Under the pieces are notes generated by a model. The model was not told the origin of the DNA and did no database searches. It was given only the letters and a program-made list of their open reading frames with translations. Positions 16,656-24,684 of a stretch of 64,000 nucleotides of DNA are shown piece after piece (within the stretch, counting starts at the first letter, position 1; every line of letters starts with the position of its first letter). Source of the stretch: Vagococcus martis (lineage in GTDB: Bacteria > Bacillota > Bacilli > Lactobacillales > Vagococcaceae); assembly GCF_002026305.1 (NCBI RefSeq), contig NZ_MVAB01000001.1, positions 1,594,001-1,658,000 of the forward strand. The letters are read 5' to 3'. The position numbers were made by a program, and so were the translations under genes.

Positions 16656-17633
16656 TTATTGTACAGTTTCCATTCTTTCAACATCAAATTCTTCACCTAA
16701 GTCATGAATTCTTTTAATCCATTCTTCTGGTGTAATGTCATTTTCAGTGATGTAACGATTTCTTTCATGAATACGACAGTCATGAGAACAACCACGTACA
16801 TATTTTGCTTCGTTTTCTTCAGAGCACAAGATTTGTCTGTTACATTCTGGATTACCACAGTTAACGTAGCGTTCACAAGGTGTACCATCAAACCAATCCA
16901 CTCCAACGATAACTGGGTCAACATGATTGATAGGAACACTAATACGTTCGTCAAACACATACATTTTTCCATCCCATAATTCACCTTGAACTTCAGGATC
17001 ACGACCATAAGTAGCGATACCGCCATGTAATTGACCAACATCATTGAAACCTTCACGAACTAACCAACCAGAGAATTTTTCACAACGAATTCCACCAGTA
17101 CAGTATGTTACAACACGTTTATCCATGAATTTTTCTTTGTTATCACGAATCCATTGAGGTAGTTCTCTAAATGTACGAATATCTGGACGAACAGCTCCTC
17201 TAAAGTGACCTAAATCATATTCGTAATCATTTCTTGCATCGATTACAATCGTATCTTCATCTAAAATAGCTTCTTTAAATTCTTGAGGTGATAAATAGTT
17301 TCCAGTTAATTCTAATGGGTTAATATCATCTTCTAATTTTAAAGACACTAATTCAGGACGAGGACGGACGAACATTTTTTTGAACGCTTGCTCGTCAGCG
17401 GGATCAATTTTAAAGAAAATATCTTTAAATCGTTCGTCAGCATGCATGTAATCCATATAACGTTGTGTATCTTCAGTTAAACCTGAGAGAGTTCCATTGA
17501 TACCTTCTTTGGCAACTAAGACACGGCCTTTCAAGTTAAAAGATTTACATAATTCTAAATGCTCTTTGGCAAATTCTTCAGGATCTTCAATAGGGACATA
17601 TAAATAATATAATAATACTTGATACTTTGACAC
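16656..17633 (-). CDS. trhO: tRNA uridine(34) hydroxylase, rhodanese family
   Basis: Oxygen-dependent hydroxylation of U34 in tRNA (first step to mo5U), UPF0176/YbfQ family. At 325 residues it has an N-terminal acylphosphatase-like domain ([15 protein letters not shown] near 38), a rhodanese domain with the active cysteine in [16 protein letters not shown] near residue 180, and a C-terminal cysteine-rich part ([16 protein letters not shown]). The start is a GTG at 17633, 9 bases after AGGAGG. It is monocistronic, with a hairpin at its end. Confidence 0.95.
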   Translation of the reverse strand: MSKYQVLLYYLYVPIEDPEEFAKEHLELCKSFNLKGRVLVAKEGINGTLSGLTEDTQRYMDYMHADERFKDIFFKIDPADEQAFKKMFVRPRPELVSLKLEDDINPLELTGNYLSPQEFKEAILDEDTIVIDARNDYEYDLGHFRGAVRPDIRTFRELPQWIRDNKEKFMDKRVVTYCTGGIRCEKFSGWLVREGFNDVGQLHGGIATYGRDPEVQGELWDGKMYVFDERISVPINHVDPVIVGVDWFDGTPCERYVNCGNPECNRQILCSEENEAKYVRGCSHDCRIHERNRYITENDITPEEWIKRIHDLGEEFDVERMETVQ

Positions 17634-17802
17634 TGTAATTCCTCCTAGAGTTTGTATCAGATAATTATAGAGAAAAGTCTATAAAATAGCAATATTGAAG
17701 TTTTTTTCACAAGTATGTAAAAAGAGATTTAAATAAATAAGTTGACGATTTTTGAAATTAACGTTATCTTACTAAGAGTAGTGCTTGAAAGGAAATAAAG
17801 AG

Positions 17803-18234
17803 ATGAAGATATGGCATGAACTAAAAAAACAATGGCGGTATATGGATGGTGTAGTAATTATCTGCTTGATAGTTTTATCATTTGTTCCTTATGTGGTATT
17901 TGGTATAAATCAAGCAAAACATAAAGAGGATACTAGTGGAAATATTGCAATTGTTACAATAAAAGGTAAAGAAGTTGACCGTTTTGATTTAAATGAAAAC
18001 ACAAAACATTTTGAGAAAACCTACTACCCAGGTGGGGATAAATATAATATTGTTGAAGTCGATGGAACTCGCATACGAGTAAAAGAAGATAATAGTCCAG
18101 ATCAAATTGCGGTTATGACAAGTTGGATTAGTCGAGTAGGACAAACAAGTATTTGCTTGCCTCATCAATTAGTGATTGAGATAAAGGCTAAAAATCCAGA
18201 TAATGATGAAGATGAAATGATTATGACGTACTAG
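17803..18234 (+). CDS. NusG domain II-containing membrane-anchored protein
   Basis: About 143 residues. One N-terminal membrane helix (residues about 17-36) is followed by an extracellular domain with DGTRIRVKEDNSPDQIAV and GQTSICLPHQLVIEI, the pattern of the NusG domain II-like family found in Firmicutes beside ECF transporters and flavin transferases. Function unknown; it is not the transcription factor NusG. The ATG at 17803 follows AAAGGAAA; the open frame begins at 17785 with a TTG. Here the usual ECF partner is absent, and an SGNH hydrolase gene follows after 41 bp. Confidence 0.75.
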   Translation: MKIWHELKKQWRYMDGVVIICLIVLSFVPYVVFGINQAKHKEDTSGNIAIVTIKGKEVDRFDLNENTKHFEKTYYPGGDKYNIVEVDGTRIRVKEDNSPDQIAVMTSWISRVGQTSICLPHQLVIEIKAKNPDNDEDEMIMTY

Positions 18235-18275
18235 GTTAATTGATATTTAGATGTAATCATAGAAAGGGTATTCTA

Positions 18276-19181
18276 ATGAAAAAGAAAATAATGTTAGCTA
18301 TATTATCATTAATAGTTCTATGTGGTGTAGCACTTATTTATTTATATAAATCTAATGCTGGAATTGCAGTAAAAGATAATGTAATAGACATACAAAAAGA
18401 AAAAGTAGATGTAAAACAGGTCACAAAAGAAAAAGATAGTAATCGACCAAAGGTGATTGTTAATTTTGGAGATAGCATATTCGGAAACACTGGAGAAACA
18501 TCAGAAGATACGTCAATTTCAGCAGAATTAACAAAAATAACACCAAATAAATATATAAATGCAGCCTTTGGAAATACAATGGCTAGTACAAGACAAGATT
18601 ATATGTATTGGGACTCCCTATCTTTGGTGAGTTTAGTAAATGAAGTTGTGAAAGATGATAGCGATATCAGCAAATGGAATACCCAAGATGCAAGTATTTC
18701 AGCTGGAGTTTTTCCAGATAAATTTGCTGATCAACTAGATAAGATTAAGAAAATTGATTTTTTTGATGTTGATGAAATTACTATTGGTTTTGGAACAAAC
18801 GATTTCACGAAAGAAGCAAGTCTTTTTGGAACGGATGTACATAGCTACAGTTATGCATTAGATAATTCAATAAAAAAATTGAAAAAAGAATATCCTGATA
18901 TAAAAATTACCGTGATATCACCAGCATATAGATATTGGAAAAATCCAGATGGAACTTTTTTAGAAGATAGTAATACAAGAGAAGTGAACGGTTATAAATT
19001 AACAGATTTTGTAGAAGAAAGTAAAAAAATAGCAAAAGAGAATGATGTAACCTTTATTAATAATTATGATGTCATAAATTTTGATAATAAAGAACAATAT
19101 TTTGATGAATTTGATTCCACACACCAAAATGTTGAAGGAAGACGTTTTCTGGCTAAGTATTTAGCGGAGCAAATGAAATAA
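18276..19181 (+). CDS. Membrane-anchored SGNH/GDSL-family hydrolase
   Basis: About 301 residues: an N-terminal membrane helix or uncleaved signal (residues 4-25), a lysine-rich linker, then an SGNH hydrolase fold with GDSIFGN (block I serine), GFGTND (block III) and DSTHQN, the catalytic Asp-His block, near the C-terminus. Likely a cell-surface esterase acting on acyl or acetyl groups; the substrate is unknown. The ATG at 18276 follows AGAAAGGG; the frame extends upstream without a better site. It probably shares a transcript with the preceding NusG-II protein and ends at a terminator. Confidence 0.8.
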   Translation: MKKKIMLAILSLIVLCGVALIYLYKSNAGIAVKDNVIDIQKEKVDVKQVTKEKDSNRPKVIVNFGDSIFGNTGETSEDTSISAELTKITPNKYINAAFGNTMASTRQDYMYWDSLSLVSLVNEVVKDDSDISKWNTQDASISAGVFPDKFADQLDKIKKIDFFDVDEITIGFGTNDFTKEASLFGTDVHSYSYALDNSIKKLKKEYPDIKITVISPAYRYWKNPDGTFLEDSNTREVNGYKLTDFVEESKKIAKENDVTFINNYDVINFDNKEQYFDEFDSTHQNVEGRRFLAKYLAEQMK

Positions 19182-19182
19182 C

Positions 19183-19216
19183 AAAAAACTCTTACGAAAA
19201 AGTAAGAGTTTTTTTG
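19183..19216 (+). terminator. Terminator after the SGNH hydrolase gene
   Basis: AAAAAACTCTTAC pairs with GTAAGAGTTTTTTT around a GAAAAA loop, 2 bp after the stop codon. Confidence 0.85.
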
Positions 19217-19251
19217 TTATACTTATATAAGAAATAGGAGGTGTTATGGCA

Positions 19252-19575
19252 ATGAAAAAAATATATTATTTATTGTATATTCTTATAGGAATCTATTGTG
19301 TGTCATTGTTAATCTCTGGAAAAATATGGTTTATGATAACATATTTACTGTTGTTAGGTATTACTAAGTATTATTCGGTTAAACGCAATAAAGAATTGAA
19401 CTATATGTGGCAGCTAGCTAAAGAAAAAAATATTTCTCTAATTACTTTGAGTGAACTGTCTAATATGGGGCAACTCGACTTGAAAGCCACTCAACGTGAA
19501 GAATCTGGACGATATTTACCACCTCGTCAGTTAGTCCGACAAACCATCGAAAAGTTAGAAAATTACAAAGGATAG
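19252..19575 (+). CDS. Small membrane protein with cytoplasmic tail
   Basis: About 107 residues: two adjacent hydrophobic segments in the first 43 residues, then a basic soluble tail (VKRNKELNYMWQLAKEKN) with a proline-containing end (GRYLPPRQLVRQTIEKLE). I do not recognise a family. The ATG at 19252 is 9 bases from AGGAGGTG; the ATG at 19246 is only 3 bases away. The 3' end overlaps the convergent GNAT gene by 13 bp and no terminator separates them. Confidence 0.6.
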   Translation: MKKIYYLLYILIGIYCVSLLISGKIWFMITYLLLLGITKYYSVKRNKELNYMWQLAKEKNISLITLSELSNMGQLDLKATQREESGRYLPPRQLVRQTIEKLENYKG

Positions 19576-20009
19576 TGAAACATTTTTTCTTTTGTATAGG
19601 AGTCAATGCCAAGATAATCGAAATCCAATGAGTTAATAACTGACAGCATAATTTCATTTTCTTCAACACTATTAATTGTCACATAATCATATGTGTTTAT
19701 TTCTTTTAATAGACTAATCACATATTTAATAATCTTTTTAGCATATCCTTTTCCCTGCTCGTGTTTATCAATGATAAGTCTCCAAATTAAAAGTTCTTTT
19801 TTATTTAAATCTTCATCTAGTAGTATGAATCCAATAGGTTTATTATTAAATTCAATCAAAAAAGGAAAAACATCATTATTATCTCGATATATATAGCATT
19901 GAGCGATAGAGTATACAACAGAAACAACATAGTTTTGTTGATAGTCATGTAATGAGAGTGAGATTGTATCATTAAAATTCATCTCATTAACTGGTTTTAA
20001 AGAGATCAA
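19563..20009 (-). CDS. GNAT-family N-acetyltransferase
   Basis: A 148-residue single GNAT domain. The acetyl-CoA pyrophosphate loop is HEQGKGYAKKI near residue 85, preceded by the strand LIWRLIID, a pattern seen in spermidine/spermine-type acetyltransferases. The substrate cannot be told. It lies 15 bp after the YdcZ-family transporter gene on the same strand, so the two may be cotranscribed. Confidence 0.8.
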   Translation of the reverse strand: MISLKPVNEMNFNDTISLSLHDYQQNYVVSVVYSIAQCYIYRDNNDVFPFLIEFNNKPIGFILLDEDLNKKELLIWRLIIDKHEQGKGYAKKIIKYVISLLKEINTYDYVTINSVEENEIMLSVINSLDFDYLGIDSYTKEKMFHYPL

Positions 20010-20024
20010 TGGTAATCACGTCCT

Positions 20025-20465
20025 TTATTTTTTTACTAATACCACGCCAATTATTAAAAGAGCAATACCGATTAATCGTTGTGGTGACATTGGAATTGGG
20101 TCATTACCAAAGAAACCAAAGTAATCAATAAGAGCAGCCATGATTAATTGTCCAGCGATAAATGAACCAAAAAATGTTGTGTAACTGATTTTGCTTGGAA
20201 TAATGATAGTTGCTAGAACAATCACTAAACTAAGAATACCACCAGTCCACATCCACCATTGACTGAGTTGGAATTTTGGAATAGTGATTGGTCCTTTGTG
20301 TAAGAAACTCCCTACAATCAACATCAGAGTTGCTCCGATAAAGTTACTAATAGCCCCACTGATATAAGGTGATTTTACTTCTTGTCTTAAACTCGCGTTG
20401 ACACCGCCTTGAACAGGTTGAGCAATTCCTGCTAACAATGCAATAATTATCCATAAAAATACCAT
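20025..20465 (-). CDS. DMT-superfamily transporter, YdcZ family
   Basis: A 146-residue protein with five hydrophobic segments, N-terminal AGIAQPVQGGVNASLR and C-terminal LIGIALLIIGVVLVKK, typical of the small YdcZ (DUF606) transporters, which are thought to act as dimers. The substrate is unknown. The ATG follows AAGGAGGAAG. Upstream on the same strand lies a structured RNA with its own terminator, so it may be controlled by attenuation. Confidence 0.85.
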   Translation of the reverse strand: MVFLWIIIALLAGIAQPVQGGVNASLRQEVKSPYISGAISNFIGATLMLIVGSFLHKGPITIPKFQLSQWWMWTGGILSLVIVLATIIIPSKISYTTFFGSFIAGQLIMAALIDYFGFFGNDPIPMSPQRLIGIALLIIGVVLVKK

Positions 20466-20587
20466 GTTGACTTCCTCCTTAATATTAAAACACTCATAAT
20501 TTAATCTTTATATATCATTTTAAACCAAAAGTTATACGTAAATTCATAATAACGTTTTCATTTAAATAAATCAAATTTCAATAAAAT

Positions 20588-20617
20588 AAAAAATCCCTAC
20601 TTTTATTAAAGTAGGGA
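20588..20617 (-). terminator. Terminator or attenuator before the YdcZ gene
   Basis: TCCCTACTTTAATAAAAGTAGGGA read on the minus strand (10-bp stem, 4-nt loop) with TTTTTTATTTT after it. It ends the panT-side transcript and stands between the structured RNA and the YdcZ gene. Confidence 0.8.
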
Positions 20618-20695
20618 AGACTGATATAAGAACATAAGCAAGCGTAATTATGATACGGGTTATGCCTTATAGTTAAGTCTATAAATAGTTTATCA
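20588..20695 (-). ncRNA. Structured leader or small RNA of unknown class
   Basis: On the minus strand, ATAAG-G-CATAA pairs with TTATG-TT-CTTAT, and inside this CGTA pairs with TACG, giving a two-part hairpin at about 20628-20672. A terminator (TCCCTACTTT/AAAGTAGGGA, T run, 20588-20617) follows. A promoter-like TTGTGA-17-TAACTA precedes it at about 20670-20698. The element lies in the gap between panT and the YdcZ gene and could be an independent sRNA or a riboswitch-type leader of the YdcZ gene 120 nt downstream. It did not match any riboswitch consensus I know. Confidence 0.45.
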
Positions 20696-20722
20696 CAATC
20701 GTTCGAAAAAACAACGATAATT

Positions 20723-21352
20723 TTATGAAGGTTGTCCACCTTTTTGATATATTTTTATTAACACACCGGTTATGGCACTTACTGCGATTCCTGCGACTAA
20801 AGCTTCAGGAACACCGTTGATAAAAATAACACTTAAAACGGCTTTATATAGTCCAGATCCAATCGCGACACCTTTTAGTTGAGAATACGCGTCTTGGAAT
20901 ACTAAATAAATTAAGTTCATGACTAAAAGTGTATTGACCATTGATGCAGCAACACCTGATAAAAACAATGATAGTTTATCAGGCACTTTATTAGTAGATT
21001 TCAACCACTTGTAAATAAAGTAAGGAACAACCCCAGTTAAAATTCTAGGAATAAGAGCTATGACGATTGCCCATAAACTGCCATTATTTGTTCCAAGAAC
21101 AGGAATAAATGGTGAAAAGGCAAATGATAAAGCTGAAGGTGTCATGGTATTGATGGTCATACTAAGTAAACCAAATGACAATCCTAGGAAAGCACCTATT
21201 CTTGGTCCTAAAACAATTCCACCAATAATAACAGGGATGTGTACCAACGTCGCTTTTATAAAACCTAAGTTGATAAAACCAAGTGGTGTAAATGAAAAGA
21301 CGATGATAATTGCTAAAAATATAGCAGTGAGTGTTAAACGTTTTGTTTTCAC
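20723..21352 (-). CDS. panT: ECF transporter S component, predicted pantothenate (PanT)
   Basis: A 209-residue membrane protein with about six helices and the start MKTKRLTLTAIFLAII, typical of ECF substrate-binding subunits. Its position directly after coaC and coaB points to pantothenate, the CoA precursor, as substrate; this is a context inference. It would work with the shared EcfAA'T energising module, which is not in the window. The gap to coaC is 15 bp with an AAAGGAG site, so one operon is likely. Confidence 0.8.
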   Translation of the reverse strand: MKTKRLTLTAIFLAIIIVFSFTPLGFINLGFIKATLVHIPVIIGGIVLGPRIGAFLGLSFGLLSMTINTMTPSALSFAFSPFIPVLGTNNGSLWAIVIALIPRILTGVVPYFIYKWLKSTNKVPDKLSLFLSGVAASMVNTLLVMNLIYLVFQDAYSQLKGVAIGSGLYKAVLSVIFINGVPEALVAGIAVSAITGVLIKIYQKGGQPS

Positions 21353-21367
21353 GATGAAACTCCTTTT

Positions 21368-21910
21368 TTATTTTTTGATTAATTGTTCTTTTACGGTATT
21401 AACGATTACATCGACATCAGCTAAAGCACCTTTACCATAATCTCCACAGGCTAGTAAACTTTCTTTTGGTTCGATGATTTGATACCCATCTTCTTCTAGT
21501 TGTGTGAGATTACGCTTCATCGCAGGGTTTGTATACATATATGTATTCATAGCTGGTGCGATTATTTTTGGTATATCATGGACAGCTAAGGCAGTTGTCG
21601 ATAGCATATCATCGGCAATGCCATTTGCCATTTTTCCAATAATATTCGCTGTAGCTGGTGCAACTAAAAATAAATCTGCTCGTTTGACCACGTCTATATG
21701 ATTGATATCACTTGGTTTATGTTCATACATAACGTCTGTATGGACTGTTTCTTTTGATAAAACTTGAAGTGTCAAAGCTGGAATGATTTTTGTACTATTG
21801 TCCGTCATAATCACTTCAACATCAATATTTTGTTTTTTTAGTTGACTGATGATATCCCCTGCTTTATAAGCAGAAATACTAGCAGAAACACCTAATAATA
21901 CTTTTGGCAT
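21368..21910 (-). CDS. coaC: Phosphopantothenoylcysteine decarboxylase
   Basis: Flavoprotein that decarboxylates 4'-phosphopantothenoylcysteine to 4'-phosphopantetheine. A 180-residue stand-alone enzyme, as in streptococci and enterococci. N-terminal LLGVSASISAYKAGD, the LVAPATANIIGKMANGIADD motif near residue 78 and APAMNTYMYTNPAMKRN near 120 are the signature and FMN-site residues. The gene lies 4 bp after coaB and just before panT. Confidence 0.95.
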   Translation of the reverse strand: MPKVLLGVSASISAYKAGDIISQLKKQNIDVEVIMTDNSTKIIPALTLQVLSKETVHTDVMYEHKPSDINHIDVVKRADLFLVAPATANIIGKMANGIADDMLSTTALAVHDIPKIIAPAMNTYMYTNPAMKRNLTQLEEDGYQIIEPKESLLACGDYGKGALADVDVIVNTVKEQLIKK

Positions 21911-21914
21911 ATAC

Positions 21915-22673
21915 TTATCCCTCCTGTTTAATCAATGTCAGTAGTGTGTTTGCAATGTCTTGTTTCGTATGGCATCTCTCTTTGATCCCTTGATGATTAA
22001 TAATTAAGGCTTCGTGTTTATCCGTTGAAATATTTTCTAAGTCATTAGCTACAATGTAGTCAGCCTTATTTTTTTTGATACTGTCTGTTGCAGCAGCTAC
22101 TAAATCAGCATCACTCACACCTACTAATAACTTAAACCCAACTAATTGAGTTGTTGGCTGCCATTTTTTTATGGAGTGAATTACTTTAGGTGCTTTTTTT
22201 AATGCAATAATGAGTTGTTCAGAAGTTGAACGGATTTTTTTCTCACCAGTATTTGATGCTAATGCGTTAGAAGTAAGAGCTGTTTTTATTAATTTTTCTA
22301 GTTCATCTTTAGTTGAAGGTGACTTAGTTGATATCATATCGGCTAAGTTTTTTGCTAAGTCAATTTCCGATGTCGTATAGTCTAACTCATAGTCACTGAC
22401 AGCCATACTATGAACGACAGTATGGATAGGTGTCGTAGTTAAAATTTCTTGCATCGTTTTTTCCAAATCTCTAACAGAAGCAATAGGAAAAAATTTGATA
22501 GCTGGATTATTTGGTAGGACTGCTTTTGGTCCATGAACATAAAAAATAGTATCAACCTGTTCAGCAAATGTTTCTGCTATTACTTTTCCTAACGAACCTG
22601 TTGCATGATTGGTTAAATTTCTTACCGAATCGATTGCTTCAGATGTTCCTCCTGCCGTAATTAAAATATTCAC
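21915..22673 (-). CDS. coaB: Phosphopantothenate--cysteine ligase
   Basis: Joins 4'-phosphopantothenate and cysteine (CTP-dependent in bacteria) in CoA synthesis. 252 residues, the separate-domain form. ILITAGGTSEAIDSVRNLTNHATGSLG opens the protein and gives the nucleotide-binding loop; VHSMAVSDYEL near 115 and VGFKLLVG near 180 are further family motifs; the AND(L) segment near 215 corresponds to the nucleotide-binding Asn-Asp. First CoA gene of the operon, 15 bp after an SDR gene. Confidence 0.93.
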   Translation of the reverse strand: MNILITAGGTSEAIDSVRNLTNHATGSLGKVIAETFAEQVDTIFYVHGPKAVLPNNPAIKFFPIASVRDLEKTMQEILTTTPIHTVVHSMAVSDYELDYTTSEIDLAKNLADMISTKSPSTKDELEKLIKTALTSNALASNTGEKKIRSTSEQLIIALKKAPKVIHSIKKWQPTTQLVGFKLLVGVSDADLVAAATDSIKKNKADYIVANDLENISTDKHEALIINHQGIKERCHTKQDIANTLLTLIKQEG

Positions 22674-22687
22674 GTTAACGCGCTCCT

Positions 22688-23320
22688 TTATTGTGTTAAA
22701 TCAACATACTTACTTGTTTTATCAGATGACTTGACGACATTTAAAATGGCGCATGCCAAATGATGGACGTCTATTGGGTAAACTTGTTTACACCAATGAG
22801 AAAGCACGGGTATCTTAGCACCGAGTTTCAATACAACGCCTTGTGTTTGTTTTAAGAGATGGTTCTTATCTGTTACTAAACCAGAATAAACAATAGTATT
22901 TTGATTGTCTTGAGAGATAATCAAAGATTCAGCTTCTTTTTTTGCTTTGATATAGCCTGATGGCCCAAATTTTGCTGAGAGAAACAGATAAGGTATCTTT
23001 TTTGTTGTTGCCCAATTACTAATAATATCATTTGGTCTGATAATGCTATTAACATAGGTTTGTTTCGTTGTTTGCTTTAAAATTCCAATTAAATTAATAC
23101 AATAGTGAATAGAATCTGGGATGTCGTTTTGCCAAGTGTCATGTTTTACTACATCACTTGCAATCCAAGTCATGTTCGCATGATGCACCCAATTTTCATT
23201 TATACTAGGTTTGCCGTGCGTTGAAATGCTATAAACGTGATAGCCTTGTTCTATCGCTTTTTGACAAATTTTTTGTCCAATAAAACCGCTTCCTCCAAAG
23301 ATAAGTAGTGTGTTTGGCAC
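22688..23320 (-). CDS. NAD(P)-binding atypical SDR protein
   Basis: A 210-residue protein with a Rossmann dinucleotide-binding start, LLIFGGSGFIGQKICQ. The later regions (YCINLIGILKQTTKQ, LFLSAKFGPSGYIKAKKEAE) fit extended, atypical short-chain dehydrogenases of the NDUFA9/YwnB-like type; a YxxxK dyad is visible as YIKAKK. The substrate is unknown. It heads the minus-strand coaB-coaC-panT series and may be in the same transcript. Confidence 0.75.
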   Translation of the reverse strand: MPNTLLIFGGSGFIGQKICQKAIEQGYHVYSISTHGKPSINENWVHHANMTWIASDVVKHDTWQNDIPDSIHYCINLIGILKQTTKQTYVNSIIRPNDIISNWATTKKIPYLFLSAKFGPSGYIKAKKEAESLIISQDNQNTIVYSGLVTDKNHLLKQTQGVVLKLGAKIPVLSHWCKQVYPIDVHHLACAILNVVKSSDKTSKYVDLTQ

Positions 23321-23466
23321 GATGTTTCATCCTTTCAAGAAACACTATTTTTTCCATTCTAACATAAAAAGAACAGAATGAAAGATAGAAAAAACTTTGA
23401 TTTCTTTTATTTAGGTTTGAAACTTGTTAAAATATATAGGTAGCTAATTAGAAAAGAGGAAAATAA

Positions 23467-24267
23467 ATGCGTTTATTATTTGTTGGAGATGTTGTCGGGT
23501 CATTAGGAAGAGAAACCTTAGGCACCTATCTTCCAAAATTAAAGAAAAAATATCGTCCCCAAGTCACGATTGTGAATGGTGAAAATGCCGCAGCAGGTCG
23601 TGGAATTACAGAAAAAATATACAAAGAAATCTTACAAGATGGGGCAGATGTGGTGACTTTAGGTAACCATGCTTGGGATAATCGCGATATTTTTGAGTTT
23701 ATACAGGACGCAAAAAAAATGGTACGACCAGTTAATTTTCCAAAAGACACAACACCAGGGCAAGGCATTGTGTATGTAAAAGTCAATACAATTGAACTGG
23801 CGGTAATAAACTTGCAAGCAAGAACGTTTATGACACCAATAGATGATCCATTTGATGTGATAGATAAATTAGTAGAAGAAGCGTCACAACGAACCTCACA
23901 CATATTTATTGATTTTCATGGTGAAGTGACAAGCGAAAAACAAGCAATGGGTTGGTTTTTAGATGGACGTATTTCAGCGATTGTTGGGACACATACACAC
24001 GTTCAAACAAATGATGCACGTATTTTGCCAGAAGGAACGGCTTATTTATCTGATGTTGGAATGACAGGACCCTATGATGGTATTTTAGGAATGGAAAGAA
24101 GTGCGGTTATTGAAAAGTTCCGTACAGCATTACCACATCGCTTTGAAGTTGTGACAAGTGGACGTACTATCTTATCTTATTGCGTGATCGATATTGATGA
24201 TAAAACCGGAAAAGCCACCAAAATAGAGGCAAGTACAGTAAGTGCGGATAATCCATTTAGAGAGTAA
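23467..24267 (+). CDS. ymdB: YmdB-family metallophosphoesterase
   Basis: A 266-residue phosphodiesterase of the TIGR00282 family; Bacillus YmdB hydrolyses 2',3'-cyclic nucleotides and affects biofilm and motility decisions. Metal-binding motifs are visible: GDVVG at the N-terminus, VNGENAAAGRG near residue 38, GNHAWDN near 68, DFHGE near 150 and GTHTHVQTNDA near 176. The ATG follows AGAGGAAAA. It is followed by ricA with a 19-bp gap, an order kept in many Firmicutes. Confidence 0.95.
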   Translation: MRLLFVGDVVGSLGRETLGTYLPKLKKKYRPQVTIVNGENAAAGRGITEKIYKEILQDGADVVTLGNHAWDNRDIFEFIQDAKKMVRPVNFPKDTTPGQGIVYVKVNTIELAVINLQARTFMTPIDDPFDVIDKLVEEASQRTSHIFIDFHGEVTSEKQAMGWFLDGRISAIVGTHTHVQTNDARILPEGTAYLSDVGMTGPYDGILGMERSAVIEKFRTALPHRFEVVTSGRTILSYCVIDIDDKTGKATKIEASTVSADNPFRE

Positions 24268-24285
24268 GCATTGAAAGGAGCTTTT

Positions 24286-24672
24286 ATGACAGAAAAAAGA
24301 CCAGAGTACGATGATAATATTCAAGCGTCTATGGCAGAGTTGCTTGATGGTTTAAAAAATCATGACACCATAAAAGCCTATAAAAAAATCGAACAACGAA
24401 TTGATGAGCATGAGGGACTAAAACAATTGGTTGAAGATATCAAAGTGTTACAAAAAGAAGCAGTTAAATTTGCTCACTATGATAAACCTAATGCAGAAAA
24501 AGAAGCTATACGCCAAGCAGATGAACTGCAAGAAGCGTTTGATACACATCCATTAGTAGTTGAATATAGAGAGTGTTTAGTTGAAGCGAATGATTTATTA
24601 CATCACTTGGCTTTGATTTTACAAACTCAAGTGAATGATACATTAGAACAAAAGTTAAATGAAGAAGAGTAG
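24286..24672 (+). CDS. ricA: YmcA/RicA, YlbF-family regulator
   Basis: A helical 128-residue protein of the YlbF/YmcA family. In Bacillus, YmcA (RicA) forms a complex with YlbF and YaaT that stimulates RNase Y processing of specific transcripts. Position between ymdB and mutS supports the RicA identity over the YlbF paralogue. The ATG at 24286 has AAAGGAG 7 bases upstream; the frame also opens at a TTG at 24271. The long helices and the acidic C-terminus (NDTLEQKLNEEE) are visible; there are no catalytic motifs. Confidence 0.85.
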   Translation: MTEKRPEYDDNIQASMAELLDGLKNHDTIKAYKKIEQRIDEHEGLKQLVEDIKVLQKEAVKFAHYDKPNAEKEAIRQADELQEAFDTHPLVVEYRECLVEANDLLHHLALILQTQVNDTLEQKLNEEE

Positions 24673-24684
24673 GGAAGTGATGGT

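Noticed and set aside
17785-18234. Transcription factor NusG
   Set aside because: The protein has an N-terminal membrane helix and only the domain II-like part; it is the membrane-anchored NusG-II family.
20588-20695. preQ1, purine, TPP or guanidine riboswitch before the YdcZ gene
   Set aside because: None of the conserved core sequences of these classes was found; left as unclassified.
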